From Aquipluma nitroreducens (GTDB lineage Bacteria; Bacteroidota; Bacteroidia; Bacteroidales; Prolixibacteraceae): 64,000 bases of DNA. Positions 8,614 through 15,631 of this stretch are shown in pieces. Each line of letters starts with the position of its first letter. Position 1 is the stretch's first letter. The stretch spans positions 5,385,501 to 5,449,500 of the forward strand of contig NZ_AP018694.1 in the NCBI RefSeq assembly GCF_009689585.1, given 5' to 3'. The notes under the pieces are model-generated. The model was not told the DNA's origin and did not search any database. It worked only from the letters and a program-made list of their open reading frames with translations. Position numbers and translations under genes: made by a program.

Positions 8614-9780
8614 ATGGAAAACAAAGACTTTAACAGACGTATTTTTATAAAGACAACGGGTGTTGCAGCTATTGCTACTGCATTGTCCGGAAACCTGGCA
8701 TTCGGATCATCTCTGGTTCCTTCTGTACAAAATTCTATTCCACGTTGGCGGGGATTTAATCTGCTTGATTATTTTGGGGCTTTCCCTCCAAAAGGCGAAA
8801 CACAGTCAAAAACAACCAAAGAAGATCTGAAATGGATGGCCGACTGGGGTTTCGATTTTGTCCGGTTGCCAATGGCTTATCCACGCTACATCATCTTTGA
8901 CAGCCAAAAGTATGTTACTCCATCGGATGTTTTGAACATCAATGAGAAAGTAGTGGACGAAATTCAGGAGTTGGTTTTTCAGGCACAGCAGGCTGGTTTG
9001 CATGTAAGTATTAATCTTCATCGGGCACCAGGATATTGTGTAAACGCCGGATTTAATGAACCATACAATTTATGGAAAGATCAGGAAGCCTTGGATGCAT
9101 TCTGTTTTCACTGGGAAATGTGGGGTAACAGGTTTATGAATGTTTCATCAAAAAAAATCAGTTTCGATTTGGTCAATGAACCAAGTTGGCGCGAAAACAT
9201 GAACGATCAGTTTGGTTCGCGTACAACAATTCCGGGAGCCGTGTATCGAAAAGTTGCTTTGGCTGCATCGCAGGCAATCCGTAAATCAAATCCTGATCAT
9301 CTGGTTATTGCTGATGGAAATGACGTTGGCGCTTCAATAATTCCTGAAATTACTGATCTGAATATTGCCCAAAGTTGTCGTGGATATTTTCCCCATTACG
9401 TGTCGCATTACCGGGCGCCATGGGTATTTAAAAATCCGGATGACGCTCCCATGCCTGTTTGGCCGGGAGTTATTGATGGTAAATCGTTTAGCCGAAAAAA
9501 TCTGGAAGAACTGTATCAACCTTGGATTGATCTCGTGAAACAGGGGGTTGGTGTTCATTGCGGCGAATGCGGTTGCTGGCGGGAGACGCCACATGATGTT
9601 TTTCTCGCTTGGTTTGGCGATGTGTTGGATGTTTTAACAGAAAATCAGATCGGTTATGCGCTTTGGAATTTCAGAGGCGATTTTGGCGTTTTGGATTCAG
9701 GTAGAAAAGATGTTCAATACGAAGATTGGTATGGACATAAACTAGATCGAAAAATGCTTGATTTACTTAGGAAACATTAA
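8614..9780 (+). CDS. Glycoside hydrolase family 5-like, Tat-type signal
   Basis: The N-terminus NRRIFIKTTGVAAIATAL is a twin-arginine signal (RRxFxK followed by a hydrophobic stretch). The mature TIM-barrel domain shows GH5 landmarks: FDFVRLPMAYPR on beta-3/4, FDLVNEPSW with the acid/base Glu after Asn, and HCGECGC near residue 315 with the likely nucleophile Glu. It is therefore an exported endo-beta-glycanase or glucosidase-type enzyme, cellulase-like. The exact glycan cannot be assigned. It is monocistronic on the plus strand, with a strong hairpin terminator directly after the stop. Tat export is shared with the GH125 and TldD proteins in this window. Confidence 0.85.
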   Translation: MENKDFNRRIFIKTTGVAAIATALSGNLAFGSSLVPSVQNSIPRWRGFNLLDYFGAFPPKGETQSKTTKEDLKWMADWGFDFVRLPMAYPRYIIFDSQKYVTPSDVLNINEKVVDEIQELVFQAQQAGLHVSINLHRAPGYCVNAGFNEPYNLWKDQEALDAFCFHWEMWGNRFMNVSSKKISFDLVNEPSWRENMNDQFGSRTTIPGAVYRKVALAASQAIRKSNPDHLVIADGNDVGASIIPEITDLNIAQSCRGYFPHYVSHYRAPWVFKNPDDAPMPVWPGVIDGKSFSRKNLEELYQPWIDLVKQGVGVHCGECGCWRETPHDVFLAWFGDVLDVLTENQIGYALWNFRGDFGVLDSGRKDVQYEDWYGHKLDRKMLDLLRKH

Positions 9781-9784
9781 TAAA

Positions 9785-9810
9785 GAAACCGCTGCAAGGC
9801 GGTTCCTTTT
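9785..9810 (+). terminator. Rho-independent terminator of the GH5 gene
   Basis: GAAACCGC and GCGGTTCC form a GC-rich stem around a six-base loop and are followed by TTTT. The hairpin begins five bases after the stop codon. Confidence 0.75.
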
Positions 9811-9857
9811 ATGTATGAAATCTAATCGCTTAGGGGTTTGTTCCCGACCACACTGCG

Positions 9858-9940
9858 GCAGAGAAGTTCATTTTCAAATTTCAGGTTTCAGGTGCGTTTC
9901 CTGTCAACCGCGACAGCCTCCGTACTTGGGACTTCTCTGC
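9858..9940. repeat. Structured inverted repeat at the 3' end of prmA
   Basis: GCAGAGAAGT (9858-9867) is complementary to ACTTCTCTGC (9931-9940), which ends at the base before the prmA stop. A small CTGTC/GACAG hairpin lies inside. It could terminate prmA or be an interspersed palindromic element. Confidence 0.4.
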
Positions 9941-10774
9941 TCAAAGCTTGCTGAAAGCGTACACGACCCAGTTGTTTTTCTCCTGAAATCCGGTTTCAAT
10001 GAGGCCAAGCGATTCGGCTTTTGCTTTAACATCGGGCATGTCGTAGGTATAAAATCCACTCAGATAAAGTTTTCCACCCGATTGAAGTACACTTTCATAA
10101 ACCGGCAAGTCGTTAACAATTACATTCTTGTGAATATTGGCAAAAATGATTTCAAAAGTTTCAGTTCCAAGCAAACTGGCATCACCCAATTTGGCTTCCA
10201 GATTCAGGATATTGTTTAGCCGGGCATTTTCAACGGTACTTTCAAACGACCAGGTGTCGATGTCGATTGCAGTTACAGTTTTTGCGCCTTTGAGTGAAGC
10301 AAGCATTCCCAGAATACCAGTTCCGCAACCCATATCCAAAACGGTTTTCCCCGCTAAATCCATGTTCAGGATTTGCTCAGCAATCAAAGTGGTGGTTTCG
10401 TGGTTTCCGGTGCCGAAAGCCATTTTGGGTTCAATCACCAGTTCAAATTCCGCAGGCTCAAATTCAGTATGAAATGGCGCCCGAACCAGGCAGCGATTGC
10501 CAATCAGCAAAGGTTTGAAGTAATTCTTTTCCCATACTTCGTTCCAGTTTTTATCCGGAATCATCTCGTTCTCGGTTGCAACAGAAAAGGGCAGGAGTGT
10601 GGTAATGGCTTCAATCTCCTCTAAATCGACAGACTCTCCGGGAATATAACCCATGATTTGTTCTTCCGATTCGTCGAAACTTTCGAAAGCCAGATCCGAA
10701 AGCATCGCTACCAGGATTTCACGGTTTTCGGTTGTGTCGGGATTTAGCTTAAAACGTATTTGTATATAGATCAT
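9941..10774 (-). CDS. prmA: Ribosomal protein L11 methyltransferase
   Basis: This 277-residue class I SAM methyltransferase has the glycine-rich loop LDMGCGTGILGM near residue 148, an acidic AIDID after beta-2, and FANIHKNV as the catalytic-loop equivalent. The N-terminal roughly 100 residues form the PrmA substrate-binding domain (acidic, ending in a DKNWNEVWEKNY-type block typical of Bacteroidota PrmA). It trimethylates ribosomal protein L11 in the cytoplasm. The start is the ATG at 10774. It is a single gene on the minus strand. The length is slightly below the E. coli enzyme but normal for this phylum. Confidence 0.92.
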   Translation of the reverse strand: MIYIQIRFKLNPDTTENREILVAMLSDLAFESFDESEEQIMGYIPGESVDLEEIEAITTLLPFSVATENEMIPDKNWNEVWEKNYFKPLLIGNRCLVRAPFHTEFEPAEFELVIEPKMAFGTGNHETTTLIAEQILNMDLAGKTVLDMGCGTGILGMLASLKGAKTVTAIDIDTWSFESTVENARLNNILNLEAKLGDASLLGTETFEIIFANIHKNVIVNDLPVYESVLQSGGKLYLSGFYTYDMPDVKAKAESLGLIETGFQEKNNWVVYAFSKL

Positions 10775-11033
10775 GATAAAGCAAGTTTAAAGGCAAAAAG
10801 TATAAAGTTAAAAGTCAGAAGACCGAAATTAAAGATTTCGCTTGTTGGGCAAATGTAATACAAAAAGAAAGACCTCCCATTGCTGGATAGCCTTTGAACT
10901 AGATTTGTTTTATTGATATTTTGCTGATGATTGGCTTGTTAATTTCGTTCAAATAAGCAGTGTTTGATATTGCAAATTTTACAACATCAAAGTTCAATGC
11001 CACAAACTGCGGTTGCAAGCCGTCCTCTCAAAC

Positions 11034-11067
11034 AAAAGGGAACAACCCTTTCGGATCATTCCCTTTA
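11034..11067 (-). terminator. Probable terminator of tpiA
   Basis: AAAGGGAA and TTCCCTTT form a stem. Read on the minus strand it is followed by a T-rich stretch (CCCTTTTGTTT), about 80 bp past the tpiA stop. Confidence 0.55.
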
Positions 11068-11075
11068 TATGTTTT

Positions 11076-11105
11076 CCCTTCGACACGCTTCGCTGCTCAG
11101 GGAGC
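11076..11105. repeat. REP-like arm, left of tpiA
   Basis: The 30-base element beginning CCCTTCGACACGCTTCG and ending CTCAGGGAGC is nearly the reverse complement of 12048-12075 on the other side of tpiA. The two differ by two bases and by short rearranged middle positions. Confidence 0.65.
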
Positions 11106-11143
11106 GGGTCTTCGGACTTCTGTCTTCCGTCTCCGGTCTTTTT

Positions 11144-11902
11144 TTAGTAAGCAGTAATTATTCCTAAGAAATCTTCAGCTTTCAATGAAGCACCACCAAT
11201 TAAACCACCATCGATATCTGGCTGTGAGAATAATTCAGGAGCATTTTTTGCGTTGCAGCTACCACCATAAAGAATTGAAGTTTCTTCAGCAACAGCTTTT
11301 CCAAATTTGGCGGCAATCAAGCTACGGATGAAAGCCAACATTTCCTGAGCCTGGGCTGTAGAAGCAGTTACGCCAGTTCCGATTGCCCAGATTGGTTCGT
11401 AAGCGATTGAAAGTTTCGCGAAATCTTCAGCACTGAGGTTGAAAATCGTTTCTTCCAACTGAGTTTTAACGTAAGCATTTTGTTCGTTGGCTTCGCGAAT
11501 CGCCAAAGCTTCACCACAGCAATAAATCGGAGATAATCCGTTAGCCAAAGCCAAAGCCACTTTTTTGTTCAGGATTTCGCTGGTTTCGCCATAATATTCT
11601 CTGCGTTCAGAGTGTCCTAAAATAACATGAGTAGCGCCGGTTGACTTAACCATAGCAGCCGAAACTTCGCCAGTGAAAGCGCCTTTTGCTTCAGTAGCAC
11701 AATTCTGTGCGGCTACATCAATAAGGTTGGTATCAACAGCCGAAACAACGCTGGTAATGTGTGTAAATGGAGTTCCCAAAACAACAACAACATCCTTTAC
11801 TCCTGATTTGTCAACTAACTCAGTTACAGCTTTAGCCAATTCAACACCTTCCTGAACGGTTGTGTTACATTTCCAGTTTCCGGCAACAATTTTTTTTCTC
11901 AT
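11144..11902 (-). CDS. tpiA: Triosephosphate isomerase
   Basis: This (beta/alpha)8 enzyme interconverts dihydroxyacetone phosphate and glyceraldehyde 3-phosphate. It has GNWKCN with the active-site Asn and Lys, LGHSERRE with the electrophilic His, the catalytic Glu in [11 protein letters not shown], and the phosphate-binding LYGGS and GLIGGASL loops. The true start is the ATG at 11902 (MRKKIVAG). An in-frame TTG six bases upstream is less likely. The length (252 residues) is standard. A TATTTTTG promoter box lies about 40 bp upstream. The gene stands alone between two copies of an inverted repeat. Confidence 0.96.
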   Translation of the reverse strand: MRKKIVAGNWKCNTTVQEGVELAKAVTELVDKSGVKDVVVVLGTPFTHITSVVSAVDTNLIDVAAQNCATEAKGAFTGEVSAAMVKSTGATHVILGHSERREYYGETSEILNKKVALALANGLSPIYCCGEALAIREANEQNAYVKTQLEETIFNLSAEDFAKLSIAYEPIWAIGTGVTASTAQAQEMLAFIRSLIAAKFGKAVAEETSILYGGSCNAKNAPELFSQPDIDGGLIGGASLKAEDFLGIITAY

Positions 11903-11939
11903 TATCAATGGTTTTTAAATAGTTTTTTGAAAATTTTCT

Positions 11940-11947
11940 CAAAAATA
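11940..11947 (-). promoter_or_regulatory. Candidate -7 box of tpiA
   Basis: The minus strand reads TATTTTTG, which fits TAnnTTTG, about 38 bp from the ATG at 11902. Confidence 0.5.
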
Positions 11948-12047
11948 GGAAAAGGCTTTTGAACATCCTAACCGACCAATAAGGCTTTCACCTTTATTAA
12001 CTTTAGTTTAATGAGCTTGAAGCCCGAAATCGGAAGACCGCAGCACA

Positions 12048-12075
12048 GCTCCCTGAGCGCGAAGCAGTCGAAGGG
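12048..12075. repeat. REP-like arm, right of tpiA
   Basis: This 28-base element, GCTCCCTGAGC followed by GCGAAGCAGTCGAAGGG, is the inverted partner of 11076-11105. It lies 3 bases from the stop codon of the RimB-RimK gene. Confidence 0.65.
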
Positions 12076-12078
12076 TGT

Positions 12079-13485
12079 CTATTCCGGATCGAAGCCTTTG
12101 ATTCCAAGATCGCGCTGCCAGTCTAACTGGCGTTCAATCGCTGTAATCATCATTCCGGCAATATCTTTTCCGGTGGCTTGTTCAATTCCTTCCAGTCCGG
12201 GCGACGAATTCACTTCCAAAACCAATGGTCCTTTGTTCGACCGGATAATGTCGACTCCTGCGATTTGCAATCCAAGCACTTTGGCGGCTTTCACAGCCAG
12301 TTTCTTTTCTTCATTCGTAATTTTAATTACCGAAGCTGTTCCGCCCTGGTGTAAATTGGCCCTGAATTCGCCTTTTGCGGCTTCGCGCTGAATGGAAGCC
12401 ACCACTTTCCCGTCGATGACAAAACAGCGAATGTCCTTTCCTCCGGCTTCTTTAATAAATTCCTGAACCAAAATATTGGCCTGAAGACTTTTGAACGCGT
12501 TAATCACACTTTCGGCAGCTTTAGCATTTTCAGCCAAAACAACACCTTTCCCTTGAGTTCCTTCAAGCAGTTTAATAATGAGCGGAGCGCCATTGACCAT
12601 GTTGATCAGGTCGTTGGTATCGAGCGGCGACTTGGCAAAACCTGTAATTGGAATTTGAATTCCGTTTTGGGAAAACAACTGCGATGAATAAAGCTTATCG
12701 CGCGATTTACCAATGGCATCCCACGAGTTGGCGCAAAAAATGCCGAGCGCTTCAAATTGCCTGATTAACGCCAGACTGTAAAACGTCAGGTTTGGCCGGA
12801 TTCGTGGTATAACTGCATCCAGATTATTCAGAATACTGCCGCCACGGTACCGAATTTCAGGGTTTACGGCATCGAGTTTCATGTAACATTGCTGCACATT
12901 CAGGAAGATCATTTCGTGACCATGTTCTTCGCCAGCTTCCATAATTCGCTGATTGCTGTAAAGTTCCGAATTACTTGCCAATAATCCGATGCGCAATCCG
13001 CTTTTGACATCCCGGATGTGCTGGTAAAACTCTTTCACCCGTTCTTCAGAAAAGTCGCCCAACAGAAAACTGTTGGCCGGATCGACCAAAACCCGGTTCT
13101 CCATGGCTTCGCGGCCCAGCAGCATCCGAAAACCCATCGAGTCGCGGTTTGCCAGGGTTAATTCAATCTCCCATTCGTAGGTTCCAATTTTCATGGTCGA
13201 TTTGATGACATATCTCTTTTCGGCAATACCGCTCGAACTTTTCACGCTCCGGTGATCAACAATTTTCGATTCGCAGCGAACCGTAATCCGGCGGCTATCC
13301 TGAAGTGGATGAACCTCGAAACTGACCCACTTTTCGCCTTTTCGGGTAAACTTCTGAATGTTTTGCGCATGAATGGCCGAAGTTCGTGCTCCTGAGTCGA
13401 CTCTGGCTTTAATTGCCGGAATGTTTAGTCCCGGAAACGCGCACCACTCCTCACCACCAATGATGATATGTTTTTCAAATTCCAT
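12079..13485 (-). CDS. RimB-like protease domain fused to RimK-like ATP-grasp ligase
   Basis: Residues about 5-145 match the ATP-dependent zinc protease/RimB (retropepsin-like) family, including the [14 protein letters not shown] motif. The rest is a RimK-type ATP-grasp ligase: glycine-rich [11 protein letters not shown] loop, [14 protein letters not shown], and metal-binding [14 protein letters not shown]. RimK adds Glu to the C-terminus of ribosomal protein S6 (or makes poly-alpha-glutamate), and RimB trims such tails. Both activities in one chain suggest a modifier with its own eraser. The start is taken at 13485 (MEFEKH). An in-frame ATG at 13524 would add 13 basic residues. It is a single gene. 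Confidence 0.85.
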   Translation of the reverse strand: MEFEKHIIIGGEEWCAFPGLNIPAIKARVDSGARTSAIHAQNIQKFTRKGEKWVSFEVHPLQDSRRITVRCESKIVDHRSVKSSSGIAEKRYVIKSTMKIGTYEWEIELTLANRDSMGFRMLLGREAMENRVLVDPANSFLLGDFSEERVKEFYQHIRDVKSGLRIGLLASNSELYSNQRIMEAGEEHGHEMIFLNVQQCYMKLDAVNPEIRYRGGSILNNLDAVIPRIRPNLTFYSLALIRQFEALGIFCANSWDAIGKSRDKLYSSQLFSQNGIQIPITGFAKSPLDTNDLINMVNGAPLIIKLLEGTQGKGVVLAENAKAAESVINAFKSLQANILVQEFIKEAGGKDIRCFVIDGKVVASIQREAAKGEFRANLHQGGTASVIKITNEEKKLAVKAAKVLGLQIAGVDIIRSNKGPLVLEVNSSPGLEGIEQATGKDIAGMMITAIERQLDWQRDLGIKGFDPE

Positions 13486-13627
13486 GTATTTTATCTTTTT
13501 CAATTTGCCCAAATGGAAATTCATTCAGACCGGAAATTAAGGGAATAATTTGCCACAAATTGTTGCAGTTGTATTAATTCTTTAAAACAAACCGGAATGA
13601 AAAGCGTGTGGTCAGACTTTAAACATC

Positions 13628-13815
13628 GAATTCTTGACCAATCTTCAGTGATACAAAATACCACTGGGCAAACTTCGCAGTTTTTGTGGGTCAGATTCAG
13701 GATCTGATACATGCGTTTGCGGCAGGCTTTGGTTCAGTTTTCGTAACCAATGCAATTTAGGTTTCTTGGTTTTCAATCTCTCGAAAAGCAAAGTAAAATC
13801 CTGCCTCCGGTAATT
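13628..13815 (-). pseudogene. Decayed copy of the YkgJ-family gene
   Basis: About 190 bp are strongly similar to the intact gene at 15039-15539. The C-terminal segment (NLTHKNCEVCPVVFCITE) is almost unchanged. A 21-base block between two GCGG repeats is deleted, most of the middle of the gene is missing, and a piece of the N-terminal coding region follows (13756-13815, ending near CTGCCTCCGGTAATT). An open frame at 13521-13712 runs through the remnant but adds unrelated sequence at its C-terminus. It is best read as a degraded duplication, not a gene. Confidence 0.8.
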
Positions 13816-13841
13816 TAAGGATAATCGAAATGTGTTAAAAT

Positions 13842-14885
13842 CTATATCATTACCTTATAACTTATTAGCTTTTCATCGATTTTAACTCTGAAAATATAAA
13901 TACCCGAATTTCTTTCAAGTTTTATATTCCCTGAAGATGCAGCCTTCGCATCACTGTAAACCAATTCACCTAAAATGGAGAATATCTCAATTTTAAAATA
14001 CGGCGTTGAATGGTTTGAATTTATCTGATATTGAATGGTTTTTGCTGTTGGATTACTTTGAAGTTGTATAACAGGTGTATCTGTTCTTTCGGATACATTT
14101 GTGGCGTTTTTACTTAAAACTTTCACAATATCAGCTGCAAATAGTGGTCCAATAGTTTGATTTGCAATTGTATTAGGGTGAGAATCGCTGCCGTTGTGGT
14201 CACCTTCGTAATCGTATTTTAAGCAATATTGTACTCCTTGGGTTGGATTGGCATTTTGTTCGGCTGCTTGTCCAAAGAAATCAAAAACAGATACATTGGG
14301 ATGACTTTTGCCATTTTCGGTTAACCATTCGGTTTTTACCCAATTCACAAATTCGGCGGCTCGCTTTGCTACTTCACTGGTTGTTGCATTGCGATGAAGT
14401 GGGACCAATGTCCAAACCATAAATTTGTTATTTGGATATTGGTCGAATAAATTAAGTAAAGCCCTGTACTGAAGCTTGTAATTGTTGATTGTTTTTTTTG
14501 ATGAAGTTACATTGCCGTTGTCAATGTCTTTTTCAATTCCTGCGCCCGGATAGCAATGTTTAAAAATAATCAATTCGTATTTCTGGCAAAGATTATCGAG
14601 ACATTGTATATTCTCAATGGTATTGTTACAAGAACCATCTACCCACAATTTCCAGTAATCATATGGATAGTTTTCCCAATCCCAGGGTGTGTCTGGATAT
14701 GAGAATTCAGTTACCGAATAATTTGTTTTGTTTTGCGTATTATAGTTAGTTATCCATTGACTGACTTTTCCGGTTGAATATACTCCACTCCCTGTTGAAT
14801 GGTGCAGGAAAATGGCCTTGTTAATTTGTGCAGATACCGGACTCAGAAAGAAAATTAAGCAGGTTATAAGTATAGAATATTTCAT
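13842..14885 (-). CDS. Secreted SGNH-like protein with type IX secretion tail
   Basis: This 347-residue protein starts with a signal peptide (cut after about residue 19, VSAQ). The main domain has FLHHSTGSG near the N-terminus and GSDSHPN near residue 233, which look like block I and the catalytic Asp/His block of SGNH-type hydrolases. I do not recognise the subfamily. The last 80 residues (IQLQSNPTAKTIQYQI to the terminal YKVMI) form a Por secretion-type C-terminal domain, so the protein should be exported by the type IX system and be attached or released outside. It is flanked by a decayed and an intact copy of one YkgJ-family gene. Confidence 0.7.
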   Translation of the reverse strand: MKYSILITCLIFFLSPVSAQINKAIFLHHSTGSGVYSTGKVSQWITNYNTQNKTNYSVTEFSYPDTPWDWENYPYDYWKLWVDGSCNNTIENIQCLDNLCQKYELIIFKHCYPGAGIEKDIDNGNVTSSKKTINNYKLQYRALLNLFDQYPNNKFMVWTLVPLHRNATTSEVAKRAAEFVNWVKTEWLTENGKSHPNVSVFDFFGQAAEQNANPTQGVQYCLKYDYEGDHNGSDSHPNTIANQTIGPLFAADIVKVLSKNATNVSERTDTPVIQLQSNPTAKTIQYQINSNHSTPYFKIEIFSILGELVYSDAKAASSGNIKLERNSGIYIFRVKIDEKLISYKVMI

Positions 14886-15038
14886 AAATACTACTATTTA
14901 ATAAACAATAGCTAATAACTAAACTGAAATGTAATTCACTCAAAGTTATTGAATATTAATGAAAAAGTTGCATTTATACTGAACTTTTAGGTTCAATTTA
15001 TTTGGTAGTAAAGTTTGATTTGCGGTGTAGTTTTGTTT

Positions 15039-15539
15039 TTAAAACTTCTTGACCATTTCTTCGGTGATGCAAAATACCACAGGGCAAACTTCGCAGTTTT
15101 TGTGGGTCAGATTCAGGATTTGATACATGCGTTTGCGGTCGGTATGGGGGTATTCGCGGCAGGCTTTGGGTCGGTCTTCGTAAACCATGCAATAATTGTC
15201 GGGCATCAGGAAAGGACAGGGCGTTTGTTTGAAAACGTAATCATTGTCTTCGTCCTTAAACAGGTATTGTCTGATGAAATCAACTGCTTTCATTCTCACC
15301 CGTTTTGCAAGTCTTTCAACATCTTTGTCAGTAATGGCAGGGCTTATCGTAGAGCAACAGTTGGCACATGTAAGGCAATCGAACTGATCGAATGCTTCGT
15401 CGTGCAACTCATGAAACACATCGTCGAGATTTTTAGGTTTCTTCGCCTTTAGCCTCTTGAAAAGCAGCGTGAAATCCTGCCTTCGGTTATTCGAGAATTC
15501 TTTCAGTTTTTCGGGAGTATTGTATGGAATGTGTTGCAT
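15039..15539 (-). CDS. YkgJ-family cysteine-cluster protein
   Basis: This 166-residue cytoplasmic protein has the Cys pattern of the CxxCxxxC zinc/iron-chelating (YkgJ/UPF0153) family: LTCANCCS near residue 55, PCPFL, YCMVYEDRPKACREYP, and CEVCPVVFC near the C-terminus. Such proteins are thought to bind an Fe-S cluster or metal, with unknown function. The start is the ATG at 15539. It is 92 bp from the TonB receptor stop. A shortened, inactive duplicate is present about 1.4 kb to the left. Confidence 0.85.
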   Translation of the reverse strand: MQHIPYNTPEKLKEFSNNRRQDFTLLFKRLKAKKPKNLDDVFHELHDEAFDQFDCLTCANCCSTISPAITDKDVERLAKRVRMKAVDFIRQYLFKDEDNDYVFKQTPCPFLMPDNYCMVYEDRPKACREYPHTDRKRMYQILNLTHKNCEVCPVVFCITEEMVKKF

Positions 15540-15631
15540 GATCAGCCTTTATTTTCGGGTCAAAAATAAGAAAAGGAACAAGAATTTTGGCCATGCTTGT
15601 TCCTTTTAAACGTTCTCAGTCCAATTGCAAA

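Larger units (their letters stand above)
10775..11143. other. Intergenic region between prmA and tpiA
   Basis: No gene is supported in these 369 bp. The region holds the probable tpiA terminator hairpin, one arm of the inverted repeat pair that brackets tpiA, and a run of short TCTTCCG-type sequence around 11107-11140. No exact TAnnTTTG box for prmA was found. Confidence 0.6.

Noticed and set aside
13521-13712. 63-residue open frame with NLTHKNCEVCPVVFCITE
   Set aside because: It is a fragment of the YkgJ-family pseudogene joined to unrelated sequence and has no independent support as a gene.
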